A DNA stretch of 64,000 nt from contig NC_072793.1 of NCBI RefSeq assembly GCF_028583425.1, positions 65,663,028 to 65,727,027 of the forward strand, given 5' to 3'. The notes beneath the pieces are model-generated. The model was given only the letters and a program-made list of their open reading frames with translations. It made no database searches and was not told where the DNA came from. The position numbers and the translations under genes are program-made. Below, piece by piece: positions 35,565-47,720 of this stretch (positions are counted from its first letter, which is position 1; every line of letters starts with the position of its first letter). The stretch is from Eublepharis macularius. Taxonomy: Eukaryota > Chordata > Lepidosauria > Squamata > Eublepharidae.

Positions 35565-36169
35565 GATATGGGATCCCCTGCCCCCCAGAGGGGGGCTGGC
35601 AACTTTAATCTCATCTAACTACCTAAAAGAGGGGGGGGCATAGGACCAGAATGGACAAAAGCTATGTGGGACTGTAGTAAGGAGGGGAACTAGGTGAGAC
35701 TGAGAACCGTACTACATGATACGAATGAGTCATGACACTGAACAACATGCAAATGTGTCTCCCTGTTGCTTTCCTGTACACAGTCTGTGCTTGATCCCAT
35801 GTCCATGCTGGCACAGGTTTCTTCTGTACTCCTCCAAGATGCAGGAATGGTATCCCATCATGCACCACCAGTTTGTGCATGCTTAAACCATCCTCTGTAA
35901 CCACCCCCTGTCCCCTATTGCCTTTCTGTGTGGGAAGAGGGAAGTGGAAGCAAAGCAGAATCACTACTCTGCAATGGTGACTTGATGATATGGTCCGCGG
36001 ACGCTCACCAATGTAAACCACTTTTTTTGCTGACGCGTACACAGAGCAGAGCCACAGACACGAGTTCATCAGAGATAAAAGAGATACAGGAAGGTGAGGA
36101 AAAATTAATCTGGCCACTCGCATAGATGTGTAATTTGTCTTGTCTAGTTCAGTTTTGAGTGAAAAAGCT

Positions 36170-36345
36170 GGCTGGATTCAACCCCCGTGAGGTAAGTTAG
36201 ACCGAGAGAGTGTGACTAGTCCAAGTTAACCCAGTGAGTTTCATGGTGAGTGGAGATTTAAACCTATCATTCCCAGGTCCTAACCTAATACTGTAACCCG
36301 CCCCCCTTACACTACACTGGTTTTCTATCCCATGTCAGGAGTAGT
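36170..36345 (-). mobile_element. tRNA-derived SINE, degraded
   Basis: GTGACTAGTCCAAGTTAACCC, GTGGAGATTTAAACCTATCA and TACACTACACTGGTTTTCTA give the reverse complement of the SINE body, box B region and head. Confidence 0.5.
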
Positions 36346-36377
36346 AATAGAATTACTGGCTTCCTAAATTGTAATAT

Positions 36378-36633
36378 AACAACAACAACAACAACATTTG
36401 ATTTATATACCACCCTTCAGGACAACTTAACACCCTGTAGGAGTGGTTTACAAAGTATGTTATTATTATCCTCATGACAATCACCCTGTGAGGGGGGTGG
36501 GGCTGAGAGAACTCTGAGAAGCTGTGACTGACCCAAGGTCACCCAGCTGGCTTCAAGTGGAGGAGTGAGGAATCAAACTCAATTTCCCAGAATAGAATCC
36601 TGTCGCTCTTAACCACTACACCAAACTGGCTCT
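36378..36633 (-). mobile_element. tRNA-derived SINE (Sauria type), well preserved
   Basis: The plus strand reads AACAACAAC tail, TTTATATACCACCCTTCAGG, CCCAAGGTCACCCAGCTGGC and ends TTAACCACTACACCAAACTG. It is the reverse complement of the copy at 28122-28385. A TAATATAA target duplication flanks it (about 36372-36379 and from 36634); on the right this merges into the AATAT array. Confidence 0.9.
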
Positions 36634-36789
36634 ATAATATAATATAATATAATATAATATAATATAATATAATATAATATAATATAATATAATATAATAT
36701 AATATAATATAATATAATATAATATAATATAATATAATATAATATAATATAATATAATATAATATAATATAATATAATATAATATAATA
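36633..36789. repeat. (AATAT)n pentanucleotide array
   Basis: About 157 bp, or 31 copies, of a pure AATAT repeat start directly at the SINE's 3' flank. The uninterrupted structure implies recent expansion and likely length polymorphism. An open frame across it on the minus strand is a repeat artefact. Confidence 0.97.
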
Positions 36790-37392
36790 ACAGTCTCTGT
36801 ATTAAATGACAGTGGAAGGTCTTGATTATAGCCAGGTGGCTTTGATGGAAAGGACTCGTCATCAGTCCTTGCTGATCATGATGGGAGAATGTTTAAAGTC
36901 CCTCTGAGACAGTTTGTGGTTTGCAGCTGGGTGTCAAGTGACATTTTTGCAGCATATTCATCTGTCTCTGTTGCTGGGCACAGCTGGGAGAAGAGATGTG
37001 ACAGCTGGCTGAACTGCATGGAGAATTCTAATCAGAAAACAAATGGTTGTTTTCAGGAGACCACCCTGGGGATTCTTGAGCCAAAGGCAGAGATAATGGA
37101 GTCACAGCTGGTGTTAATTAAACAAAAGTCTTGCCAAGGCCAAAGATTAAGAAATTATGGGTTAACTCCCCCTCCTCTTGAAAGCCTGAGCTTCAGATTA
37201 AAATAATGAGATTTAAAATGCACTTTGAATTTTTCATTTTCACTCCAGTCATAATGCGTGCTTTTCCCCTTGCCATCATGATAGCTAGAGTTCTATTTTA
37301 AATGAAAACTAAAATGTAACAATTATTATTTTATCAGAGTAACCATAATGAAGTTACACAGGGATAATGCACAGATACCGCTACTGTTGCAA

Positions 37393-37562
37393 CAAAATTA
37401 AACAAGTGGCTAGTGGCACCTTAAAAATCAACCAAATTTATCCTAGCACAAGTATCAAATAAAGATATAAATCACTTGATGAAGGGAGCTCTGACTCACA
37501 TAATTTTATCCTGGCATACATTTTGTAAATATTTAAGATGCCATTGGACTCCTGTTTAATTT
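37393..37562. mobile_element. Degraded foldback element of the same general type
   Basis: AAACAAGTGGCTAGTGGCACC and TAAAAATCAACCAAATTTATCC on the left face AAGATGCCATTGGACTCCTG on the right, with ACTTGATGAAGGGAGCTCTG in the middle. This is the same plan as the copies at 33795 and 41152, but older. Confidence 0.5.
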
Positions 37563-38206
37563 CACGACAAAGTAACAAGCACAGACACTACAGATCCCTT
37601 TAATGCATCCACCTTTATCTGTTATTTATTACTGGATTATAACCAGTCTCTCAATTCTAAATGTATTTAGATGAAAGAAAATCACGTTGGTCCCCATATT
37701 TCAAAAATTGTATCTACATGGCAACAACTGCTCATAGCACTCTCATTGTTGCTGCAAATTTCTATTCACGTAGTGACCAAACATGCTTTAAGTACAATTT
37801 TTTAGGAAAGACTGAACCACAGCAGGTTTGGGGGAGAAAAGCAGGGAAGTCAGGGAATACTCAGAAGGTGGATGATTGCAGCTGATGTTGTGTGGTAGGG
37901 AAAAAAAATCTCTAGTTTTTTTTGGGGGGGGGGTGAGAGGGAGGAATGCAGAGCAAAACCTCCATCTGGTAACAACCAAAGTAAACATAGTGGGAATCCA
38001 GAAATGAGCTGGAGCTTTTGTGACTCCTGTATACCTGCCAGCAAGCTAACATATCCTTTACCCAATCATCTCTGAATTTTATCCATTAATTCTACCAGAA
38101 TGGCTGGTAAAAATGCCAATACATATTTAGATGAATTTGGCTTTCATAAGATATGCTCAAAGTTAAATGGAAAGCTCCATGTGTGATGAATGACGTGAAT
38201 ATGAAA

Positions 38207-39236
38207 ATCAAAAAGAGTCCAGTAGCACCTTTAAGACTAACCAATTTTATTGTAGCATAAGCTTTCGAGAACCACGTTGTCTTCGTCAGATGCATGGAGG
38301 GCAGAAGGAAACTGGCCAAATATAGAGGAGGAGAGGGGGGGGAAGGGGGGAGGAGGAGAGGGGGGATGTAAACAACTCCTTTGATATGGAGATGCAGACT
38401 GCTCCTTTTGGTGTGGGGATCAGTTTGCTTGTGTAAAGTTTCAAAGGAGTTTGCTGTATTAGTCTGTAGCAGCAAAATCAAAGAGTTCAGTAGCACTGCA
38501 GCACAAGCCCTCGATAACCACAGTCCTCCCCACCCGATGCATCTGACAAAGAGAACCGTGATCCTCGAAAGCCCACGCCAGGTGCCACTGGACTCCCCCT
38601 GACCCCGCCTCTGTAAAGGAAATCAGTTACCTGTGATAATGAGATAACCATTCATAGTCCCTATTCAGTCCCAGCTTGACAGAGTCAAATTCCAATGCAA
38701 TGGAATTCCAATGCAAATTTGACTCTGTCAAGCTGGGACTGAATAGGGACTATGAATGGTTATCTCATTATCACAGGTAACTGATTTCCTTTACAGAGGC
38801 GGGGTCAGGGGGAGTCCAGTGGCACCTGGTGTGGGCTTTCGAGGACCACGGTTCTCTTTGTCAAATGCATCAGGTGGGGAGGACTGTGGTTATCGAGGGC
38901 TTGTGCTGCAGTGCTGCTGAACTCTTTTTGATTTTGCTGCTACAGACTAATACGGCAAACTCCTTTGAAACTTTACACAAGCAAACTAATCCCCAAAGGA
39001 GCTGTCTGCATCTCCATATCAAAGGAGTTGTTTACATCCCCCCTCTCCTCCTCCCCCCCTTCCCCCCTCTCCTCCTCTATATTTGGCCAATTTCCTTCTG
39101 CCCTCCATGCATCTGACGAAGACAACGTGGTTCTCGAAAGCTTATGCTACAATAAAATTGGTTAGTCTTAAAGGTGCTACTGGACTCTTTTTGATTTTGC
39201 TACTACAGACTAACACGGCTAACTCCTCTGGATCTA
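38207..39236. mobile_element. 1-kb nested palindrome (foldback element)
   Basis: Two arms of about 490 bp (38207-38697 and 38710-39199) are near-perfect reverse complements, centred near 38703. Each arm contains a complete smaller copy of the GAGTCCAGTAGCACC family, so the structure is nested. Only the right end carries an unpaired 37-bp head (CTACTACAGACTAACACGGC ... GGATCTA). The element is bounded by an 11-bp direct repeat TGAATATGAAA (38196-38206 and 39237-39247). No protein is encoded. It lies in an SH3RF2 intron, so the transcript would form long double-stranded RNA. Confidence 0.85.
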
Positions 39237-40139
39237 TGAATATGAAACTTATTGTAAGCATGTGGTCTGCCCAGTTCATTTTAACAGAAGCTGCTACTTT
39301 GCGTACACAAAAGGATATAAAATCTGGTCTGACACAAGGATAAAATGTCTCCTCACTGAATGCAGATAGTTGCATTATGGAGTTCTCCTCTGAGATTCTT
39401 GACAAGTATGGAGGATATTGGACTGGTCCCCCAGAGCAGAGGAGATAGATGGATATAATGTTCCCTATAACAAATTAAAACAAATATCCAAGAAAAAGGG
39501 TAGGAGTGAGTTTAAGACTTTTTTTCTTAGCTGACATAAACACCATCTGTATAAACACACAATTAATGCAAATTCATCTTTCAGTCGTGCTTTACCTATT
39601 TTTATTCATGTTAATTGGGTATATTATTTATGTTATGTATATGGAATTGAACATTGGTAGGCTAACAATCTAAATATGAAAATGAGATATAACCATATGC
39701 CAACTAGCCTGAAGGTTGGGATGAGGTGGTGAGGATGAGATTACAAATTTATTATAAATCTTGCCTTTTTGTTATTAGGCAGAGGCAATGTTTCCTATAT
39801 GCACCTTCTCCCCCACACCCATAGCTGTTGCTCAGAAGGATTTTGCCTAGAATTCTTGGCAGGGGGCAGAACATCTGAGACTGCAAACAGCCTTTCTGGT
39901 GTAGAGTCACTTCAACAGCCAAAGCCAGACATCATTTCAGAACACATTTGCCAGCATTAGACACCTGAAGAGTTAGGGTTACCTAGTAGGAGGAAAGAAT
40001 ACTTATCCCTTCCAGCACCAGAGGATTCTATCTTACAAATACCTCAAGCTCACTTTCAAAGCCCACTTAGGGGGAAAAAATTAACAATTGGGAAGAATCA
40101 TGCAGTGAGGGAAGGTTAAGCCCAAAATCTCCTCTAAAA

Positions 40140-40335
40140 ACGTTAACTTTAACTTTAATTGAATTTTTATACCGCCCATCTCCCGAAGGACTCAGGGCGG
40201 TGTACAGCAAAGATAAAACATACAAATATAAAACAATAAGAATATAAAATATAAACATATTAAATAATTTAACTCAGAACAGGACAACTCAATTAAAACA
40301 CATTTAGGCCAGCCCCGCTTGTTGGAATAATAACG
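40140..40335 (+). repeat. LINE/SINE-type 3' box fragment
   Basis: TTTTTATACCGCCCATCTCC and GAAGGACTCAGGGCGGTGTA, followed by AATAAAA-rich sequence and CGTCTTAAGGGCACGGCGAA, belong to a common reptile interspersed repeat. This is probably the other part of the family at 1380-2090. Confidence 0.5.
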
Positions 40336-41151
40336 TCTTAAGGGCACGGCGAAAGGTGTGTAAAAAGCCCTCCCCCCATGTCCATAACCATCTGGGGCAC
40401 TTGGAAAGAATGTTTCCTTATATCATGTCCGTCTCTAAATTCCCAACTTTCATTAACGAAGTTGCTAGCCCTTTTCCTTATAGGAATATAAAGGGAAAAA
40501 GGCAAGTGAACCATTCCATCTGAAAGACTTCTCCAGAGCTGGCTTTTGTCCCAAGTCAATTAACACCTTATTGACTGAATTCATTTTCATATATCCATTC
40601 CATAATCTTTTCTCCTTCGTCCATTTCGAACTTTCCTGTTTGTTTTCTTTCTTCTCCTTAATTTCAAAAGCAACAACCGAGAGCCCCAAGTTAAAAAGTC
40701 TGAGTGAGATCTATAATAATTTTGGGCCGTCATCTGTTTGCTGCAGAAATATTGCCCCATTATTAAGATGACCAACGTAAAGTGAAAAAGCAAGCACATG
40801 GTTATCCTAGTATCTATTTTTATTTTCATTATAAGCTGCCTTAAGGCATCTTGCTTTTGTAAAGAAGTGTGCGCCTCTGTACATGTGCAGAATGCTTTCT
40901 TCGCAAATGAAGAACCCTTGTTACATCACTGTAACCAAAGGATTAGAGTAGGACTGAAGAAGGTATAATCATGTTCAGGCAGGCTTAAACTCCAGAATGT
41001 TTAATCACAAGAAAATTGTCCAGGGCCACACTAATGAGAGGGCAACATATCCAAGCAGTCTTAAACCCTACAACTTCTAAATAAATCTGAACCAAGTATA
41101 AGCCCTGTAGTGCCATCATTGTAAATAGGAAAGGCAAGTATTCTTGGGCAT

Positions 41152-41404
41152 AGATCCAGAGGAGTTAGCCATGTTAGTCTGTAGTAGCAAAATCAAAAAG
41201 AGTCCAGTAGCACCTTTAAGACTAACCAATTTTATTGTAGCATAAGCTTTCGAGAATCACAGTTCTCTTCGTCAGATGCATGGAGGGCAAATTGACCAGT
41301 TTCTCTTTTTGCCCTCCATGCATCTGACGAAGAGAACTGTGATTCTCGAAAGCTTATGCTACAATAAAATTGGTTAGTCTTAAAGGGGTTACTGGACTCT
41401 TTTT
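41152..41404. mobile_element. Foldback element with 13-bp target duplication
   Basis: The arms 41195-41291 and 41308-41404 are about 97 bp and nearly identical in inverted orientation (GAGTCCAGTAGCACC ... GATGCATGGAGGGC), with a 16-bp loop. A one-sided head (AGATCCAGAGGAGTTAGCC ... AGCAAAATC, 41152-41194) precedes the left arm. A perfect 13-bp direct repeat TATTCTTGGGCAT flanks the whole (41139-41151 and 41405-41417). It is the same family as 38207-39236 but in opposite orientation. Confidence 0.88.
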
Positions 41405-43424
41405 TATTCTTGGGCATGAGCCTCTTTGCTTCATTATTATATACAGCAACCACACAAACTATGTACTTGATATTAAGGGATGACTTTCTAGGTTAGAAAA
41501 GGTCACTTGGAGGCAGATAGAACTCCAGCACCTACCATTTTAGTAATTATAGCATTGGTTAATAGCCATTCTCCCTTCCCCATGTTTTTCAACTCAGTTT
41601 TGAACCCTACCCCATTCACTGCCTTAGGCTTATGCCTTGCAACATTGCTTGAGCGTAGAACATAGGTTCACTTTACATTAACAAAGGCTCATAGGATGGA
41701 TATAAACAATAACACGTTTTAAGACTTGAAAAGTTAAGGACATCATTAGCAAAACATGAAATAAAGTTCCCAAGGAACACATACATTTTATATTCTGAAT
41801 AAGTTAAGCTTTAAGTACCATGTTTATCACTGGCTTGCCATCCTTCCTCTTTCTTTCCCTTAACTGAAAATTCAAGTTTGGGATTTGTGGAATGACACTT
41901 TCCCACTTTGATATTATTGTATTTCCTCCAACTGTTTAGAGGCCTCTTAGCGAGTTGCCACACAGCCGAGTGAAATACTATTACCAGCATTAATGAGGCT
42001 GTGGTTTTATGTTTGTGAAGTGCAAAAATGGGTCATCAGTAAATGCTGATGTATATTCTTTGTTTTGAATAGAACATCTGTCAAAGATCACCATTGAAAT
42101 CAAGGCCATAGATGATCACTTAGGCACCTGGCACTTTAAATTCTAATTAAAGTTAAAGTACTAATAAAGTGACTTAGAAAGATGTTGGGCATATTAAAGT
42201 TTTTGCTGTTTCATGTTGACTTAAGATACCCTGACCAAGTACATAGGGTTGTCCACCGGTCAAGCGTTAAAAAAAAAAGTCCTTTCCCTTTAACAGAAGC
42301 TTAATACGATGCTATTTACCAGGTGCTCTTATTTACCTCCATGTTACAAAAAACTTCACCAGCCCATTTCCACATGCTAAGCCTTTATTAAAGAGGCAGA
42401 ACATTCCCCCGCTCCAGGTTGCTGGCAACTCTAAAGTACCCTCTTGATAACATCTCTATGTATCTGGCCTTTCCAACTTCTGCATTTATATTATATGGGA
42501 TTTCTGAGCTTGGGAACCCTGGTTTGGCCAGGATGCCACTCATAGTTCACGTCTAGGAAGGTGAGGCTTTGGGCCCACTCACATAGCCAGATCATTTATT
42601 TTTAAAAATAATCATATTGATCTACTCAGCATCTGAAATCCCTTGGTGGGTTTGTAGTCACTCTTATGATAGGTAACATAATGTTGTTCACTCCAGCCTG
42701 CCCCCATTCTGCTTCCTTACATGGAGTTTCTGTATTTCTTTCTCACAGCTTAGCATGTAATAGATGATCTCATATTACAAACCAACAGAGCAACGCCTAT
42801 TTCCAGAACACCAAAATTCTGGCAACATGGATACAGTAAGTAGAAAAGGTGAACACAATAAGGATGCTTATGGGTGAGGGATTTGGGGAATATCCCTGAA
42901 TACAGTTCCTTAGAATATCTCCAGGTCCTTTGACATTTGTCCCAGGAGGATCTCAGTCTCTCTCTGCCCAAGACGGTGTGGTGCATGTTTGTCAAGTGTA
43001 GGGAGTTGCAATGTTAGCCAGGAAACAGTTTAAGAAGACAGAGCCAGTGGAGATTGCTCCTCAGAGGGTTTGTTAATTTCATCTTCACCTCCCTGAAGGC
43101 TCTGTCAATTTCACCTCTCCAGTCTAAAACTGTGTGGGATCACAACCAGAGAGCAGCAAGGAACGGAAATGGGCTGGAGCTGCCTTCTAGAGCTGGGCTT
43201 GGACCTGGAGAGGTTATAATGGGCTGAAGTTTCTCTTCTGGCATTTCACAGCCTCTTCACACAGCTCCAGTGTACAGCAAAGCCTTTGCCCTGATGCCAG
43301 CTCTGCCTTTTCAAACTACCCTTCCCAGCTATCATTGCATCTCTTGACACATGTTCTTCATATGTCAGATGTCTCCTGTAGAGAGATTCTCAGCTTACTG
43401 GGGGTTACACATGAAAATTAGCCT

Positions 43425-43625
43425 TTCGGTATCTATAGCATTTTTATCCCATTTTCCCTCAAGGAACTCAGGGTTATGTATATAGCTCTCTTCTCCATTT
43501 TATCTTCACAACTTTGTGAAGCAGGTTAAGCTGAGTGACCACCCAGCAAACATCATGGTTGAAAGAAGTTTGAACTTGTGTCTCCTTGGTCTCTAGTCTG
43601 ACACCTTATCCATTATTTCACTCTG
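43425..43625 (-). mobile_element. tRNA-derived SINE, degraded
   Basis: ATCCCATTTTCCCTCAAGGA, CTCCATTTTATCTTCACAAC, GAACTTGTGTCTCCTTGG and CACCTTATCCATTATTTCAC form the reverse complement of an old Sauria-type SINE. Confidence 0.55.
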
Positions 43626-44776
43626 TTTTTTGATATCCCAAACCATGCAAACCCAAACAAATCTCGTTACTTTTGAAAAGGAGAAGTTTCAGACATGTTG
43701 TACACAGCAGGCATTTATTGCTGACTGTGCCCAAGCCAGCAATTTTAAGATTTGCAGCATTCGTAAGAACCTTTCCTCCGGAAAGTAACAATCCTGCTGG
43801 ACTCTCTAATCCCAGTTTTCCCATTTTGGGGCCTTTTGGAAGATCAAGTACAATGCAGATGGGCCTCAAGCTTCAGAAGACAAGCAAACAAGCACCTTAA
43901 AAACCAAATCCAACTTTGAAAATAGTTACCTTACCTAGAATAGCTGCCTAGTATGCTCTTTTCACTTACATGATTACATTATCTTCTTCATTACTTCAAT
44001 TTATACAAAACTGTTATAATAATCTCCTTTTGGAACTGGCAAAAACTAAATAGACTTAAATCAACAAATGGGTAAAAGAAAAAAAAAAACTAACCTCTTA
44101 GAAGAGTCAGAGAATCCCATCCCATAAACCTGGCACCAACCTGGTCAGTCTGGAGTCATGCTGCTGGGGAAACTGACAGGTTCACTGCTTACCAAACAAT
44201 ATACTCAGGCCACACCCAAAGCCTAGGAATGCATCCAAGGCCAAACACTTCTTGCATGACTATGGGAGGTGGCTTCCTTATTAATATGTGTCATAATTGG
44301 AATTCTGAGCAAGCTTTAAGGAAACTCTTATATTCTGATCAAGTTTCACACTTCTTTTCCAAAAATAAAAAGATAGCTATTTCTTCCCCCTACCCAGAAG
44401 AATTCAAGCCCATTTAGTGACTGTGTGATAAGAACAAGTTCATCAGTTTTCCCAGGATACTGTTGAATTTTTACCAATGTATTCCATTAAAAAGTTTCCA
44501 GAAAAGGTAGAAACTCCTGCGAAGTCCAAGACTGGGGGAGAATAAATAATCCATTCAAAAACCAATTTATAATCAGATATTTGTGCTTAATTTTGCTGAC
44601 ACATCATATAATGCACCCTGAAAAATGTTTTAGTTAAACAAAATTTCAACTGCTATTAATTTTCTTTTTCTTTTTCTTTAATGGATGATTGTTTCCTAGA
44701 GCTGTCACCCAGGCACAGGAAGAAATAAACTAGGACTTCCAAATGGATTCTGTTGGAAAGAGCAGCAGTTTCTAAC

Positions 44777-44940
44777 CAACAGCAGGATTTGAATCCAGTG
44801 GCCTCTTAGAGAACAACAAGATTTTCAAGGTGTAAGCTTTGACTCTCAGGAGTCTTGACTCTTGAAAGTTTACACCTTGAAAATCTTGTTGGTCTCTAAG
44901 GGGCCATTGGATTCAAATCTGGCTGTTCTACTGCAGACCA
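44777..44940. repeat. Foldback palindrome, ~75-bp arms
   Basis: The left arm (AACAGCAGGATTTGAATCCA, GAACAACAAGATTTTCAAGG, TGTAAGC) is mirrored by the right arm (GTTTACACCTTGAAAATCTT, GTTGGTCTCTAAGG, GATTCAAATCTGGCTGTT). The plan resembles the GAGTCCAGTAGCACC elements but the sequence is distinct. Confidence 0.75.
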
Positions 44941-45799
44941 ACTAGTTACCTGAAACCAGGTAGGCCGTTGGTCTGGTAGGTAGTTGGTCTATTTACCTGA
45001 AACCAACTATCTACCTGAAACCAGTTTCCAACCAAGAAATATATAGGTGGGAAGACTGGACTGGCATTTGTTTATTCTGTGTTTTCTGTAGGAGCACCCC
45101 ACTGAAGCTTTAAGCTACTGGAGTCAGGCCTTTGACACAAACCCACTGTAGGCTCCTTCTTTTAAGTGACTGCATTTACTGGAATGATGCATTCAGTTTT
45201 ACAGGCTGGATCTTTTCAGCTGCTGAAAAAGGGAGGAGGGGTCCTTTTGATCACCAAAAAGGCTATGCTGGGATCATCAGACCTGAATGGTCAACAGCTA
45301 CATGGGATGAGGGTTGTAGTAAGGAGGAAAAGGAGGAGAGACTGAGTGAAAGCTGGCTGGATGCAGCCCTATATCTATGTGCTGAGAAATGACTGCAACA
45401 AAAGAAGTGTCTTCTCCTTCCACCACCCTTCCTCTTTGTTCTAAAACTACTGTACAAAGTAAATAATGTTAATTAAGGCAAATTATCCACAAGAGGCAAA
45501 ACTGCTAGCCAAAGCTCAAGTAAACATGCACCTCTCACTATATAATTACTTCATATCATGAAATGCATCATCCCACAGCATGTGCCAATCTATGCTGTAC
45601 AGACTCAGCACCACCTTCATCAGCCAGCTAACTCTTTGTGTGCATTACCTTTTGATTGGGCAAAAATACACATTTCTTCCATTAAACCTACACTTCCTAG
45701 TAGATTTCCATCTTGAAATTAATGGTACAATAGTTCATTCCAGTCTGTTCTAATACATTAACAAAGCTTTAATACTGAGGGTGATTAAGTTATGTTCCT

Positions 45800-47720
45800 T
45801 TCTTCCAAGGACCAGGGCAACTGCTGTGCCTGTGTACGAAGACAAATGTATTATATCAAATTGCTGATAAATTAGCAAGAATATGCTCTGATCTGACAGC
45901 CAGCTGTAATATAGGCAAGGCAGAAGAAATGCTTAACATACTGTCTGGTCTGCTTCTGAAACATTTTGACCCAGTCACAGTGGTGGATATTGACAAGATC
46001 CTGGTATCTCTGAAAGCCACTACTTGTGCACTGGATCCTTGCCCATCCTGGCTGCTAAAATCATAAATGAGCTGTTGATGTCAATCATAAACCAGTCACT
46101 AACTCAAGGCATTTTTCCTTGGCCACTCAAAGGAGGAGTCATCTGCCCGCTACTTAAAAAAAAAAACCTAGACAAAAATTATGTGACCAATTATTGCCCA
46201 GTCTTTAAACTACCATTTGGGGGCAAAGAGATTGAGTGAGCAGTAGCTGGCCAACTCCCGGTCTTCTTAGATCTCTTGCGCTTTGGACCCTTTTCAGTCT
46301 GGTTTTAGGCTGGGCTATGGGGCGGTGACGGGTCTGGCGGCATTAGTTGATGACCTGTGCCTGAATATAGACAAAGGCTATGCATCTTTGCTGCTCCTCT
46401 AGGTCTACCTGCAGCCTTTGATACAGTAGACCATGCCATCCCGTTGAGATGTTTGGAGGCAGAAGTAGGTATTAGGGAATGTGCCTTGGATTGGTTTAAA
46501 TTGTTCATCATGGAAAAGACTCAAAGGGTTGCTGTTGGAGACTAGCTATCTACCGTGTGGGAAATATCTTGTGTTATTCAACCTCTATGTAAAACCTTGA
46601 GGAGAACTCATTTGTAGCTATGGAATTGGATGCCATCAATATGCAGATGATACCCAGTTCTATACCTCTCTATCCAAATCCCCTGAAAATACAGCAGAGG
46701 CCCTGATTAACTGTCTGACAACTGTTGAAAGGAAACAAATTGAAACTGGACCCAGACAAGACAGAAGTTATGCTGGTTGAGAAATGTGAGATCTTGAAGA
46801 ATATCCTGCTTCCCACTTTCTATGGTAGGGATCCCCAACGTGGTGCCCATGGGCACAATTGTGCCTGTCAGCACCATTCCTGGTGCCCACCAATGTTTTT
46901 AGAAAGTGGATGGGTCCAGATGGGGATTTTTCAAAGCATAGCTTCTGATTGGTCATTGGAGTATTGATTGGCTGTGAAGATTTTTAAAAACACTGCTTTG
47001 CCAGAAACTGCTTTCATAGCACAGGGATGTTCACTGTGTCTGAAGGCAAGCTGCAGCAGCCATTTTGTGGTTGGCTCCATCTCTTGCAGTGGCCATTCTG
47101 TGGCAGCCATTTTGCTGCTGCCCCCACCACACTGTATCAGAAATCCAAATGTGCCCACAGGCTCAAAAAGATTGGGGACTCCAGTTTTATGGGGTTCAGT
47201 TGACCCTTGCAGGACTTGGTCAACAGGCTAGGGGTTATACTAAACCCAGTGCTGCTGCTAGAGAAGCAAGTAAATGCAGTTGCAAAAAAAGTCCTTCTTC
47301 CAACTCAGATTAGCCTGGAAGATGGCCCCCTACCTTAACATGGCTGATCTGGCCACCTGGATTCATGCTGTGATAACATAGAAACAAGACTACTGTAATG
47401 CACTCGCATAGCTCTCCACTCAACGTCAACTTGGAGACTTGGTATAGATTGCTGCAGATTGTTTACTATCAAGAACTAGGTGGACCATGCACATTACTTC
47501 CATTCTGCAGTCACTCCGCCAGCTACCCATCAGTTACCAGTCTCATTTCAAGGTTTTATCACATACAAAGCTCTTAATGACCTTGGCTCCTCATATCTAC
47601 AAGACCACCTCTCTCCCTATGTTCCTCCACAGAAGCTTCACTCATCTGAACAGGGCCTTCTGCAGATACCACCCTGCCACTGACCATGTATCCTTCTAAA
47701 AATCAATAGCTGCCCCCCAT
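45800..47720 (+). pseudogene. L2-clade LINE ORF2 relic, interrupted by a hAT element
   Basis: Broken frames still show, in order: CALDPCPSWLLK and NQSLTQGIFPWPLKGG with CPLLKKKNLDKNYV (RT palm entry), AFDTVDHAIPLRCLEAEVG (RT motif A), YADDTQF (RT catalytic motif C, near 46640), KLKLDPDKTEVMLV, then after the hAT insertion a YCNALA-type segment, LRQLPISYQSHFKVL, YKALNDLGSSYLQDHLSPYV and SSEQGLLQIPPC. The order and wording are those of L2-clade reverse transcriptases. Many stops and frameshifts make it inactive. The endonuclease domain is missing (5' truncated). Confidence 0.88.
46826..47184. mobile_element. hAT-type non-autonomous element inside the L2 relic
   Basis: Termini are TAGGGATCCCCAACGTGG and (inverted) CTGGAGTCCCCAATC, the classic hAT TCCCCAA end. 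The interior includes GGTGCCCATGGGCACAATTG. An 8-bp target duplication TTCTATGG / TTTTATGG (7 of 8) flanks it at 46818-46825 and 47185-47192. It splits the L2 coding relic between the KTEVMLV block and the C-terminal blocks, so it is the younger insertion. Confidence 0.85.

Noticed and set aside
36632..36862. 76-codon minus-strand frame of ILYYI repeats
   Set aside because: Pure translation of the (AATAT)n array.
38207..41404. CRISPR-like or direct-repeat array interpretation of repeated words
   Set aside because: The repeated words are inverted arms of foldback transposons, with no regular spacer structure; the genome is eukaryotic.
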